DNA of 64,000 bases from Cytobacillus kochii (GTDB lineage: Bacteria; Bacillota; Bacilli; Bacillales; Cytobacillaceae). The notes beneath the pieces are model-generated. The model was not told the origin of the DNA. It saw only the letters and a program-made list of their open reading frames with translations, and did no database searches. This document shows, one piece after another, positions 54,806 to 64,000 of this stretch (position 1 is its first letter; each line of letters starts with the position of its first letter). Where the stretch lies: the NCBI RefSeq assembly GCF_020171845.1, contig NZ_JAIVAM010000003.1, forward strand, positions 186,001 through 250,000, given 5' to 3'. Made by a program: the position numbers and the translations under genes.

Positions 54806-55180
54806 ATGGCGGAAGAGTTTCATTCATCACAGCCGATATATCTCCAAATCATGGAACGGGTTTGTCAACAGATTGTGAGAAAAGAGTTAGCTCCAGGGGC
54901 AAAATTACCCTCTGTTCGTGAGATGGCACTTACATTTGGGGTGAATCCAAATACAATTCAAAGAACGTATCAAGAGCTAGAAAGGATGGAAGTCGCCTTG
55001 GCGAAGCGTGGGCAAGGAACATTTGTAACAGAGGATACTGCCAAGTTAATGAACTTAAAAAGAGATATGCAAAAACAGATCATCCAATCCTATGTAAATA
55101 ATTTGCGAGAGTTAGGTTTTTCTAATGAGGAAATGAAACAAGGGCTATCTCAATTCCTGAAGGAGGATCATGATGATTGA
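54806..55180 (+). CDS. GntR-family regulator, YtrA subfamily
   Basis: A 124-residue regulator with an N-terminal winged helix (QPIYLQIMERVCQQIVRKELAPGAKLPSVREMALTFGVNPNTIQRTYQELERMEVALAKRGQGTFV) and only a short C-terminal dimerisation helix pair, which is the mark of the YtrA subfamily. It starts three bases after the permease stop, overlaps the ATPase gene by 8 bases, and probably binds the operator at 53980-54001. Members respond to cell-wall antibiotics in some species; the signal here is unknown. Confidence 0.9.
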   Translation: MAEEFHSSQPIYLQIMERVCQQIVRKELAPGAKLPSVREMALTFGVNPNTIQRTYQELERMEVALAKRGQGTFVTEDTAKLMNLKRDMQKQIIQSYVNNLRELGFSNEEMKQGLSQFLKEDHDD

Positions 55181-55865
55181 GTTTCATAAGGTGAATAAGA
55201 AATATGGCTTTAATCACGTTTTGAAAGATATCAGCTTTACCATACGCCCTGGGAAAATCATTGGCCTAGTGGGACCGAATGGAAGTGGAAAATCGACCAT
55301 CCTGAAACTCATCTCTGGTCTAACCTATCCTTCAAGTGGTGAAGTCAGTGTATTAGGGGAGCCTGCTAATAGAAGAATTGCGTCCAAAGTCATCTATTTA
55401 ACAGAGGCAGACAGTTTTTATCCTTCTTTTACGGTTAAAGATATGCTGAATTTTTATGAGAGCCAATTTGCTGATTTTGAACAAGTTAAAGCAATGGAAC
55501 TACTTCAATTCATGAACTTAAATGATTCAGTAAAAATTAGGTCATTATCGAAAGGAAACCGTGGACGGTTAAAGTTAGTATTGGCTCTTGCTAGAAGAGC
55601 ACCTATTTTACTTTTAGATGAACCATTTTCTGGATTAGATCCAATGGTTCGGGATACGTTGGTTCAGGGATTATTAAGCTTTATTGATTTTGAGAAACAA
55701 ACAGTGCTAATGGCTACACATGAAATAGAAGAAGTTGAAACAGTCCTTGATGAATTAATTATGATAGAAGATGGAAGATTTCTTGGTCAGTATCATGTAG
55801 AAACAATAAGAGAAGAAAAAGGGCTGTCTATCAAAGAATGGATGAAAGAAACATATAAGGGGTGA
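55173..55865 (+). CDS. ABC transporter ATP-binding protein (YtrB-like)
   Basis: ATPase of 230 residues with Walker A GPNGSGKST, a signature RSLSKGNRGRLKLVLAL (SKGNR rather than the usual SGGQ), Walker B ILLLDEPFSGLD and switch His in MATHEIEEVE. The start at 55173 has AGGAGG six bases upstream; an ATG three bases earlier is the alternative. It forms a transporter with the permease at 54024. It overlaps the next gene's upstream region, so all five genes may be one transcript. Confidence 0.9.
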   Translation: MIEFHKVNKKYGFNHVLKDISFTIRPGKIIGLVGPNGSGKSTILKLISGLTYPSSGEVSVLGEPANRRIASKVIYLTEADSFYPSFTVKDMLNFYESQFADFEQVKAMELLQFMNLNDSVKIRSLSKGNRGRLKLVLALARRAPILLLDEPFSGLDPMVRDTLVQGLLSFIDFEKQTVLMATHEIEEVETVLDELIMIEDGRFLGQYHVETIREEKGLSIKEWMKETYKG

Positions 55866-55873
55866 GGAAAGAG

Positions 55874-56794
55874 ATGAAGGCAGTAGTTAAAATTGAAAAT
55901 GTAACAAAGATCATTAAAAAGAGAAAAATTATTGATTCCTTAAGTTTTGAAGTAATGGAAGGAGAGGTTTTCGGGTTTCTAGGTCCTAATGGTGCGGGTA
56001 AAACAACCACTATTCGGATGATTGTTGGCTTAATTGGCATTAGTGAAGGTGATATTAAAATTCTTGGTAATAGTGTGCAAACAAACTTTGAGAAGGCAAT
56101 TCAACATGTAGGAGCGATTGTTGAAAATCCAGAAATGTATAAATTTATGAGTGGTTATCAAAATCTCCTACATTACGCAAAAATGTCAGAAGGAATTACG
56201 AAAGAAAAAATTATGGAGACAGTAGAGTTTGTTGGTTTGACTGAGAGAATACATGATAAGGTGAAGACTTATTCTTTAGGTATGCGGCAACGACTAGGGT
56301 TAGCCCAATGTTTGTTACATGATCCTAAAGTGTTAATTCTGGATGAACCAACAAATGGATTAGACCCCGCTGGTATTCGTGAAATCCGTGACCATGTAAG
56401 GAAGTTAGCAAGAGAAAGAGGAATGGCAGTCATTGTGTCTAGTCATCTACTATCAGAAATGGAAATGATGTGTGATCGAGTCGGTATCATTCAAAAAGGT
56501 AAATTAATTACGATTCAGTCTGTTCATGAGCAAGTAGAAGGAGGGGCAAAGGAATATGAAATCGACGTCGATCATCCAACAGAAGCAATGTTTGCTGTCA
56601 ATAGATTAATTCCACAACAGCAAGCAGAAGTGAAGGGAAATACGCTTATGCTGCGAGCACAAAAAGAGGATATCCCTTTATTGGTGAAAGAGTGGGTTCA
56701 TGATGGAATTAATATATATCGTATTCAAGAAACGACGAAAACGTTGGAAGACCGCTTTCTTGAAGTGACAACACTACAGAAGGAGGCGGAATAA
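55874..56794 (+). CDS. ABC transporter ATP-binding protein (BcrA-type)
   Basis: ATPase of 306 residues, Walker A GPNGAGKTT, signature YSLGMRQRLGLAQCLL, Walker B VLILDEPTNGLDP and switch HLLSEMEMMC. The C-terminal 80 residues follow the DUF4162/BcrA pattern (LEDRFLEVT at the end). Similar to the ATPases of bacitracin and lantibiotic exporters. The ATG at 55874 has GAGGAAAG upstream. It pairs with the permease that follows. Confidence 0.88.
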   Translation: MKAVVKIENVTKIIKKRKIIDSLSFEVMEGEVFGFLGPNGAGKTTTIRMIVGLIGISEGDIKILGNSVQTNFEKAIQHVGAIVENPEMYKFMSGYQNLLHYAKMSEGITKEKIMETVEFVGLTERIHDKVKTYSLGMRQRLGLAQCLLHDPKVLILDEPTNGLDPAGIREIRDHVRKLARERGMAVIVSSHLLSEMEMMCDRVGIIQKGKLITIQSVHEQVEGGAKEYEIDVDHPTEAMFAVNRLIPQQQAEVKGNTLMLRAQKEDIPLLVKEWVHDGINIYRIQETTKTLEDRFLEVTTLQKEAE

Positions 56795-56797
56795 GGT

Positions 56798-57754
56798 ATG
56801 TTCTCATTAATTAGAAACGAATGGGTGAAAATCTTTAAACGAAGTGGCACTTATGTCATGATTGGCATTCTCTTATTTATCGTCGCTGTAGCAGGTGCTT
56901 TTATGAAATACCAAGATGTACAAGGGTCAGTCCCTCCAAATGAGCAATGGCAAAAAGGGTTACAAATGGAGATTGACTCCTATCAGAAGGAGCTGGAGAA
57001 TTCCGGAGATATGCTGCCAGAGGATGTAAAAGAAAGCTATGAAAAGATCATTGCCATTAATGAGTATCGCATCGAAAACAATATATCACCAAATGGAGAT
57101 TACGAAGCACTTAGTTTTATTTCTGATATGTCTTCGCTAATAGATTTTGCCGGTTTATTTATGATTATTATTGCTGGAGGGATTGTGGCAAGTGAATTTA
57201 ATTGGGGAACGATTAAGCTGCTGCTCATTCGGCCAATTACTAGAAGTAAAATTCTTCTCTCCAAATACATAACTGTGCTGTTATTTGGTTTCAGTTTGCT
57301 CTTTTTACTTTTCATATTCTCTGGGATATTAGGCCTCGTTCTATTTGGTTTAGGTGGTAGTGAACCGTATCTCTTATATCAAGATGGAGTGGTAAAAGAA
57401 CAGTCAATGATTTTGCATTTAATCAATGTGTATAGCTTATCATCCATCCAAAACATTATGCTAGCGACGATGGCCTTTATGATTTCATCAGCATTCAGAA
57501 GTAGTTCATTAGCAATTGGATTATCTATTTTCCTTATGTTCGCTGGTGGGCAAATTACTCACCTCATTGCGATGAAGTATGATTGGGCGAAATATAGTTT
57601 ATTTGCTAATACCGATTTGTTTCAGTACTTTGAAGGAACGCCGATGTTACCAGGAATGACGTTAACTTTTTCCGTAATCATGTTGATTGTTTATTTTCTG
57701 ATATTCCAAATCATTGCATTCATCATATTTAAGAAAAGAGATATAGCTGGATAA
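56798..57754 (+). CDS. ABC-2-type permease
   Basis: Membrane permease of 318 residues: an N-terminal helix (GTYVMIGILLFIVAVAGAFM), an extracytoplasmic loop of about 90 residues, then five helices (FAGLFMIIIAGGIVASEFNWGTIKLLLIRPITRSKILLSKY is the conserved ABC-2 core). Partner of the BcrA-type ATPase; the substrate is unknown, an antibiotic or lipid is plausible. A palindromic terminator follows. Confidence 0.85.
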   Translation: MFSLIRNEWVKIFKRSGTYVMIGILLFIVAVAGAFMKYQDVQGSVPPNEQWQKGLQMEIDSYQKELENSGDMLPEDVKESYEKIIAINEYRIENNISPNGDYEALSFISDMSSLIDFAGLFMIIIAGGIVASEFNWGTIKLLLIRPITRSKILLSKYITVLLFGFSLLFLLFIFSGILGLVLFGLGGSEPYLLYQDGVVKEQSMILHLINVYSLSSIQNIMLATMAFMISSAFRSSSLAIGLSIFLMFAGGQITHLIAMKYDWAKYSLFANTDLFQYFEGTPMLPGMTLTFSVIMLIVYFLIFQIIAFIIFKKRDIAG

Positions 57755-57761
57755 AACCTAG

Positions 57762-57793
57762 AAGCTGCTGGAAATTTCCAGCAGCTTATTTTT
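57762..57793 (+). terminator. Terminator of the ABC locus
   Basis: A 26-base perfect palindrome (57762-57787, arms AAGCTGCTGGAAA) followed by ATTTTTA. The 290 bases from here to rarA hold no gene that I can see; a weak stem (AAATCCAC 58027-58034 with GTGGATTT 58053-58060) near the rarA end may terminate rarA. Confidence 0.85.
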
Positions 57794-58082
57794 ATGGTTG
57801 AAATCTTGAAAACAATGAAAAGTAATGAATTTATATAGGTAACTGTGTCCGAGCTTAATTTACTTTCACAAGAGATTCCAACAACTATCTTCGAATAACT
57901 GGTTTACCATTTTTTGAGTGGACATAAGTGTAACAAAAAAGTAAGCGCTGCGATTTAAACGTACTAATCAAAGTGACAGAGATAGATGTAGGCCAGTGCC
58001 AAGTATTTGTTGTTAACAAATGAGGAAAATCCACTCAAACATTTAAGTCTGGGTGGATTTACTATCTCTTTTAGCAAGCATC

Positions 58083-59348
58083 TTACTGTTGTAGCCGTTT
58101 GTAAACAGTGGAAAGAGCTTGTTCAAATTTACCGTTCGTTTTTGGTTCATAATAAGTTTTCTGCTTAATGTTATTAGGCAAGTATTGTTGCTTTACCCAT
58201 CCATTTTCATAATCATGCGGGTATTGATAGTCAATGCCTCTACCTAATTCTTTCGCCCCTTTATAATGAGCGTCTTTTAGGTGATCTGGAACCTCACCGC
58301 TAATGCCTGCACGTATATCTGATAATGCCTGGTCAATCGCCATAATAGCTGAATTAGATTTCGGTGAAAGGCATAGCTCGATCACTGCGTTAGCTAACGG
58401 AATTCTTGCTTCAGGGAAACCTAACCGCTCTGCTGATTCGATGGCTGATAATGTTCTTTGTCCAGCTTGGGGGGAGGCAAGTCCGATATCTTCATAAGCG
58501 ATAACCAATAGTCTTCTTGTAATACTAACCAGATCTCCTGCCTCAATTAATCTGCCCAAATAATGAAGGGAGGCATTCACGTCACTTCCACGAATGGATT
58601 TTTGGAATCCAGATAAAACATCGTAATGTGCATCACCATCTTTGTCATGTGCCATACTCTTTTTTTGCATGCATTCTTCGGCAGCTGAAAGTGTGATGAG
58701 GATAGTGCCTGAGTCATCTGGTTCAGTTGAAAGCACTGCCAATTCAAGCGCATTTAGCGAACTACGAACATCGCCTCCAGATGCTGCTGCAAAATGAGTT
58801 AATGCCTCATCTTCTATGTCTACTGTCTTATTACCTAGCCCCCTATCTTCATCAGCAATAGCTACTTTTAATGCCGTCTTAATCTCTTCCACTTCTAATG
58901 GCTTTAGTTCGAAAATTTGACATCGACTTCTGATGGCGGGGTTAATTGCATGATAAGGATTGCTGGTAGTAGCACCTATTAAGGTAATCATGCCATTTTC
59001 TAAATAAGGTAAAAGAAAATCCTGTTTTGCTTTATCTAGGCGATGAACCTCATCTAATAATAAAATAACCTTACCTGACATCTTTGCTTCGGCTGCTACG
59101 ACTTCCATATCCTTTTTATTATTTGTCACTGCATTTAAAGTGCGAAAAGCGAATTTAGTACTACCAGCTATTGCGCTAGCAATAGAGGTTTTTCCAATTC
59201 CTGGTGGTCCGTATAATATCATCGATGATAGTTGTTTCGCTTTTACCATTCTATGAATAATTTTACCTTCTCCCACGAGGTGTTGTTGACCAATAATTTC
59301 ATTGATTGTTCTTGGTCTCATTCGAAAAGCTAACGGTTTGATACTCAA
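58083..59348 (-). CDS. rarA: Replication-associated recombination protein A (MgsA/RarA)
   Basis: AAA+ ATPase acting at stalled forks, 421 residues. LAFRMRPRTINEIIGQQHLVG, Walker A YGPPGIGKTS, Walker B LLLDEVHRLDKAKQD, sensor IGATTSNPYHAINPAIRSRCQIFELKPL, and a C-terminal tetramerisation part with the DGDAHYDVLSGFQKSIRGSDVNASLHYLGRLI signature. TTG start at 59348 with AGGAGTGA upstream. Formerly YrvN; it stands beside cymR as in B. subtilis, here with one gene in between. Confidence 0.95.
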   Translation of the reverse strand: MSIKPLAFRMRPRTINEIIGQQHLVGEGKIIHRMVKAKQLSSMILYGPPGIGKTSIASAIAGSTKFAFRTLNAVTNNKKDMEVVAAEAKMSGKVILLLDEVHRLDKAKQDFLLPYLENGMITLIGATTSNPYHAINPAIRSRCQIFELKPLEVEEIKTALKVAIADEDRGLGNKTVDIEDEALTHFAAASGGDVRSSLNALELAVLSTEPDDSGTILITLSAAEECMQKKSMAHDKDGDAHYDVLSGFQKSIRGSDVNASLHYLGRLIEAGDLVSITRRLLVIAYEDIGLASPQAGQRTLSAIESAERLGFPEARIPLANAVIELCLSPKSNSAIMAIDQALSDIRAGISGEVPDHLKDAHYKGAKELGRGIDYQYPHDYENGWVKQQYLPNNIKQKTYYEPKTNGKFEQALSTVYKRLQQ

Positions 59349-59443
59349 CTATATCACTCCTAATTAGATAAGAGGCTTATTCTGTTCCTTTTGATAACAT
59401 ATCATAAAATTAAAATAGCTAAAATGATTAACGCTTGCAAATG

Positions 59444-59452
59444 TGCTATAAT
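59444..59452 (+). promoter_or_regulatory. Probable extended -10 promoter of the YczE-like gene
   Basis: TGCTATAAT with a perfect -10 (59447-59452). The -35 is weak. A short inverted repeat CTTGC (59434-59438) and GCAAG (59454-59458) brackets the -10 and could bind a regulator. The leader to the gene is about 125 bases. Confidence 0.5.
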
Positions 59453-59586
59453 AGCAAGGTCTATTTATATGTTGTGAAGAAAAATGTTTTTAACCTATCC
59501 AACTACTTATTAAAGAGTATTCTACCATTTAATGGAGGGCGTAAGAAAAAAGATTAAAAATAATCTATCCTGTGAGGGCTTGTCAA

Positions 59587-60246
59587 ATGATCAATAATAA
59601 TAAAATAGGGCAAACAGGACCGAGGTTTATTATCTATTTACTCGGTTTATTAGTAATGAGTTTAGGAATTGTACTCCTTATTGTTGCAGATTTAGGCGCA
59701 ACACCTTGGGACGTATTGCATGTAGGTTTGTATTATCAATTAGGGTTATCAATTGGCACTTGGTCTATTATTGTGGGTATTCTTGTACTTGCCATTGCGG
59801 CAATCATTGGTAAAGAGATGCCAAAAGCAGGTGCTTATCTTAATATGATTCTTATTGGAATCTTTATTGATTTGTATTTATTATTACCGTTTATGACCAC
59901 TCCTGAAACGATTTGGGGAAAGTTCATTATGTTTGCTTGTGGTCTTTTCATTAATTGTTATGGTATGGGCTTGTATATATCAGCTCGTTTAGGTACTGGG
60001 CCACGGGATAGTTTAATGATGGCATTAATGAATCGAACAGGTTGGAAAGTTGCCTATATAAGGTCAAGTATGGAAATCATTGTGTTAGTTATCGGTTGGC
60101 AGCTTGGCGGTCCTGTTTTTTGGGGGACAATCGTTTTAAGCTTGGCTACTGGTCCAATAGTCGGTGCAGCATTACCACAATGTCAACGATTTACGAATAA
60201 GTTACTTGCACGAATGAAGGAAAGAAAAGTATCGATTGCCTCATAA
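59587..60246 (+). CDS. YczE/YitT-type membrane protein
   Basis: A 219-residue membrane protein with five or six helices. FIIYLLGLLVMSLGIVLLIVADLGATPWDVLHVGLYYQLGLSIGTWSIIVG and GMGLYISARLGTGPRDSLMMAL form the internally repeated LGxxPWD/LGxGPRD pattern of the YczE family. B. subtilis YczE affects surfactin and related peptide synthesis by an unknown route; transport is presumed. The ATG at 59587 has GTGAGGG upstream; the GTG at 59572 is part of it. Confidence 0.82.
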   Translation: MINNNKIGQTGPRFIIYLLGLLVMSLGIVLLIVADLGATPWDVLHVGLYYQLGLSIGTWSIIVGILVLAIAAIIGKEMPKAGAYLNMILIGIFIDLYLLLPFMTTPETIWGKFIMFACGLFINCYGMGLYISARLGTGPRDSLMMALMNRTGWKVAYIRSSMEIIVLVIGWQLGGPVFWGTIVLSLATGPIVGAALPQCQRFTNKLLARMKERKVSIAS

Positions 60247-60298
60247 CAGGTAACGATGGAATTTATAGAGAGAATAAAGATGAATAGAGGTGTCGGGA

Positions 60299-60718
60299 AT
60301 GAAAATATCGACAAAAGGTCGTTACGGATTAACGATTATGATAGAACTCGCTAAGAAATATGGGGAAGGTCCCGTTTCATTAAAAACAATTGCACAAGCA
60401 AATGATTTATCAGAACACTACTTAGAACAATTAATTGCTCCTTTAAGAAATGCTGGTTTTGTTAAAAGTATAAGAGGAGCTTATGGCGGATATATACTGG
60501 GAGATGAACCATCAAAGATCACTTCAGGCGATATTATTCGCGTATTAGAAGGTCCGATTAGTCCAGTTGAAGGGATAGAAAATGAAGAACCAGCCAAAAG
60601 AGAATTATGGATGCGTATACGTGACGCAGTGAAAGAGGTACTGGATAATACAACGATTGAGGATTTAGCAAACCATAAAGATACTGGTGAATCCGATGCT
60701 TATATGTTTTATATTTAA
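60299..60718 (+). CDS. cymR: Rrf2-family cysteine metabolism repressor CymR
   Basis: Master repressor of cysteine metabolism, acting with CysK as co-regulator in B. subtilis. The 139-residue product has the Rrf2 winged helix (MKISTKGRYGLTIMIELAKKYGEGPVSLKTIAQANDLSEHYLEQLIAPLRNAGFVKSIRGAYGGYIL). It lacks the cluster-binding cysteines of IscR; no Cys is present at all, as expected for CymR. The ATG at 60299 has GAGGTG six bases upstream. Followed by iscS after 24 bases, so one operon is likely. Confidence 0.93.
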   Translation: MKISTKGRYGLTIMIELAKKYGEGPVSLKTIAQANDLSEHYLEQLIAPLRNAGFVKSIRGAYGGYILGDEPSKITSGDIIRVLEGPISPVEGIENEEPAKRELWMRIRDAVKEVLDNTTIEDLANHKDTGESDAYMFYI

Positions 60719-60742
60719 CAGATTGGCAAGAAGGTGAAAAGA

Positions 60743-61885
60743 GTGGAAAGAATTTATTTGGATCATGCGGCAACAAGTCCGATGCATCCTCAAGTAATTG
60801 ATGTAATGATGCGAATGATGCAAGAGGATTACGGAAATCCATCAAGCATTCATTCTTTTGGTAGGGAAGCAAGACAAGTACTTGATCGGGCAAGAGAAGT
60901 AATGGCATCAAGTATTGGAGCTCTTGCAAACGAGATTATTTTCACAAGTGGTGGAACCGAATCCGATAATCATGCTATTTTTGGAGTAGCTAGAGCGAAT
61001 CAAAATAAAGGTAAGCATATCATCACTTCAGAAATTGAACATCATGCAGTACTACATGCGTGCGAAGAGCTTGAAAGAGAAGGATTTGAAGTAACATATT
61101 TACCAGTCAACAATGAAGGGGTCATTGAAGTAGACACTGTTAAGAAAGCGTTACGAGATGATACGATTTTAGTTACCATCATGTATGCGAATAATGAAGT
61201 TGGTACCATTCAGCCCATCGCTGAGATAGGCAAACTGCTCGTTAATCATCAAGCGGTCTTTCATACAGATGCGGTACAAGCTTATGGCTTATTGCCTATA
61301 GATGTAAATGAAACAAATATTGACTTACTTTCTGTTTCAGCTCATAAAATAAATGGTCCTAAAGGGATTGGATTTCTATATTGCCGGAAAGACATTTCCC
61401 TTCCTTCAAGATTGTTTGGCGGCGAGCAAGAAAGAAAGCGTAGAGCTGGAACGGAAAATGTACCTGCCATTGCTGGTTTTTTAGAAGCTGTGAAAATAAG
61501 TCAACAGAATAGAGTGGCTAAAAGTACGCACTTTCAACAATTAAGAGATATGTTCTTGCAAACATTGATAGAAAATGGAATAAAGTTCAAGCAAAACAGT
61601 TCGCTTGCTGAAACACTTCCTCATGTATTAAACTTAAGCTTTCCAGGAACAAATGTCGAAGCTATGCTTGTTAATTTAGATTTAGTAGGGATTGCCGCAT
61701 CTAGTGGTTCTGCATGTACAGCAGGATCTATAGACCCATCGCATGTACTGGTCGCGATGTTTGGTAAAGGACATGAGCGGTTAGCTAACTCTATAAGGTT
61801 CAGCTTTGGCTATGGTAATACATTAGAACAAGCAAGTGTAGCTGGGAAAGAAGTAAGTAAAATCGTGCAACGATTTCAAGCATAA
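60743..61885 (+). CDS. iscS: Cysteine desulfurase for tRNA thiolation (YrvO/IscS type)
   Basis: PLP enzyme that takes sulfur from cysteine. Its place between cymR and mnmA matches YrvO of B. subtilis, which feeds MnmA directly. MERIYLDHAATSPMHP, FTSGGTESDNHAI, PLP lysine in SVSAHKINGPKGIGF and catalytic Cys in ASSGSACTAGSIDPSHVL are present over 380 residues. The GTG at 60743 has AAGGTGA upstream; the GTG at 60734 lies inside that site. One of two cysteine desulfurases in the window. Confidence 0.94.
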   Translation: MERIYLDHAATSPMHPQVIDVMMRMMQEDYGNPSSIHSFGREARQVLDRAREVMASSIGALANEIIFTSGGTESDNHAIFGVARANQNKGKHIITSEIEHHAVLHACEELEREGFEVTYLPVNNEGVIEVDTVKKALRDDTILVTIMYANNEVGTIQPIAEIGKLLVNHQAVFHTDAVQAYGLLPIDVNETNIDLLSVSAHKINGPKGIGFLYCRKDISLPSRLFGGEQERKRRAGTENVPAIAGFLEAVKISQQNRVAKSTHFQQLRDMFLQTLIENGIKFKQNSSLAETLPHVLNLSFPGTNVEAMLVNLDLVGIAASSGSACTAGSIDPSHVLVAMFGKGHERLANSIRFSFGYGNTLEQASVAGKEVSKIVQRFQA

Positions 61886-61896
61886 ATAAAGTATAG

Positions 61897-63030
<1,134 letters not shown>

Positions 63031-63062
63031 AAAATCAGGCAGATTGATTGCCTGGTTTTTTA
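63031..63062 (+). terminator. Terminator after mnmA
   Basis: AAAATCAGGCA (63031-63041) pairs with TGCCTGGTTTT (63049-63059; one G-U), followed by Ts, directly after the stop codon. Confidence 0.88.
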
Positions 63063-63301
63063 TTTTTTCCACGTTTTTTTGATAAATCTTCAACAGGTTA
63101 CTGAGTCTAAAGTGATACGCACAAATGCCGGAAATCATCGAAGTTAACTTTTCTCCTCTCATTCTTTGGAGAAGCTGGGAAATCGCTGAGCTAACAGCAT
63201 TAAATCAAGCTGTGTACTAATCATATTATGTCCAATTCTAAAAACCTCAACAAATTATGCCTGCACGGTTTAGCCTGTGAATGAAGTCTTATCGAAAAAT
63301 A

Positions 63302-63310
63302 TGCTATACT
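63302..63310 (+). promoter_or_regulatory. Probable extended -10 promoter of the TPR gene
   Basis: TGCTATACT, with the -10 at 63305-63310. The inverted repeat TCGAAA (63292-63297) and TTTCGA (63312-63317) brackets it. The 240 bases between the mnmA terminator and this site hold no gene that I can see. Confidence 0.5.
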
Positions 63311-63350
63311 ATTTCGAAGAGTAAAGAGATAGAAATGGAGTCGATAAATA

Positions 63351-64000
63351 ATGGATAAAAACCAACAAGGTATTCAATATATGCAAGAAGGTAAATGGGA
63401 AGAAGCAGCTAAGATTTTTATGGAAGCCATTGATGAAAACCCTGAGGATGCGGTTTCTTATATCAATTTTGGTAATGTTTTATCAGCCGTTGGCGACGGA
63501 GAACGAGCACTGAAGTTCTTTCTAAAAGCAATCGAACTTGATGAAAACGCGGGTGTTGCATATTATAGTGTCGGAAATTTACTTTTTGAAAAAGAACAAT
63601 TTGACGAAGCTAAAAATATGTTTGAACAAGCGATGCAAAAAGGAATCGACCATGGAGACAATTATTTTATGTTAGGTATTTCTCTTATGCAATTAGAGCA
63701 AGGGAAATTAGCATTACCATACTTGCAACGTGCAACTGAATTGAATCCACAGGATGCAGAAGCGGCTTTTCAATATGGTCTTTGCTTAGCACAATTAGAA
63801 TTAATAGATGAAGCCATTAAGCAACTACAACAATGTATTGAATTAGATGAGGAACATGCAGATGCTCATTATAATCTCGGTGTAGCTTATGGTTTTAAAG
63901 AAGACGTGCAAAAGGCACTCGCTCATTTTAATCGTGCATTGGATATTCAACCGGATCATATGCTTGCCGGCTACGGTAAAAAAATGATTGAAAAACAAGC
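63351..64000 (+). CDS. TPR repeat protein (YrrB-like), cut by the window end
   Basis: Open frame from the ATG at 63351 to the window edge without a stop, so at least 216 residues. It consists of tandem 34-residue tetratricopeptide repeats: GIQYMQEGKWEEAAKIFMEAIDENPEDAVSYINFGNVL, then ALKFFLKAIELDENAGVAYYSVGNLL, LALPYLQRATELNPQDAEAAFQYG, AIKQLQQCIELDEEHADAHYNLG and ALAHFNRALDIQPDHMLAGYG. In B. subtilis yrrB follows mnmA and precedes recD2. It probably mediates protein contacts; no enzyme domain is visible. TGGAG lies 10 bases upstream. Confidence 0.88.
   Translation, partial: MDKNQQGIQYMQEGKWEEAAKIFMEAIDENPEDAVSYINFGNVLSAVGDGERALKFFLKAIELDENAGVAYYSVGNLLFEKEQFDEAKNMFEQAMQKGIDHGDNYFMLGISLMQLEQGKLALPYLQRATELNPQDAEAAFQYGLCLAQLELIDEAIKQLQQCIELDEEHADAHYNLGVAYGFKEDVQKALAHFNRALDIQPDHMLAGYGKKMIEKQ

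Overview
The window looks like the chromosome of a low-GC, endospore-forming member of the Bacillaceae. This rests on strong Shine-Dalgarno sites (AGGAGG type), many TTG and GTG starts, a dense set of sporulation genes (spoIVFA, spoIVFB, spo0B, safA, bofC, spoVB, a YhcN-type lipoprotein, a YsxE/CotS-type coat protein, an RsfA-type factor), and gene order that follows the minCD to mnmA segment of Bacillus subtilis. No genus is claimed. No tRNA or rRNA gene, CRISPR array or recognisable insertion sequence was seen.

Layout. 0-6.2 kb: minC-minD (division site selection), spoIVFA-spoIVFB (pro-sigma-K processing), an RNase E/G gene, and rplU-prp-rpmA behind an L21-type leader. 6.4-10.1 kb: spo0B-obg-pheB, then pheA. 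10.1-15.5 kb: the NAD locus, with niaR and nifS facing nadB-nadC-nadA across a probable NiaR operator. 15.5-20 kb: spore coat and sporulation genes (safA with two internal tandem repeats, a YsxE-like gene, a YhcN-family lipoprotein, bofC). 20-27.5 kb: a block that separates bofC from ruvA, which are close neighbours in B. subtilis. It holds a short tyrosine recombinase with a 15-bp inverted repeat in front of it, a KdpD-like universal stress protein, and a complete seven-gene Mrp Na+/H+ antiporter operon. 27.7-38 kb: ruvA-ruvB-DUF2905-queA-tgt-yajC, two membrane-protein genes, spoVB, comN and secDF. 38-45.3 kb: a cation efflux gene, lapA-like, recJ, apt, relA and dtd. 45.6-52.4 kb: a five-SH3 amidase, a small HTH protein, a T-box leader with hisS-aspS, 6S RNA and a GC-rich array of fourteen 51-bp repeats. 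52.7-64 kb: tcdA, an RsfA-like gene, a GntR-controlled ABC locus, rarA, a YczE-like membrane protein, cymR-iscS-mnmA and a TPR gene cut by the window edge.

How the genes work together. SpoIVFA/FB and BofC act on the same sigma-K checkpoint. Prp removes the N-terminal extension of L27, encoded by the next gene. NiaR represses the NAD genes, and NifS probably supplies sulfur for the NadA cluster. IscS supplies sulfur to MnmA for tRNA 2-thiolation, next to the cysteine regulator CymR. The points most worth a second look are the hisS-aspS T-box, which by two separate features reads tRNA-Asn rather than tRNA-His; the 51-bp array; the recombinase with its inverted repeat; a likely ATC start codon; and a candidate small RNA upstream of safA. 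All calls come from reading the sequence by eye. No database search was run.
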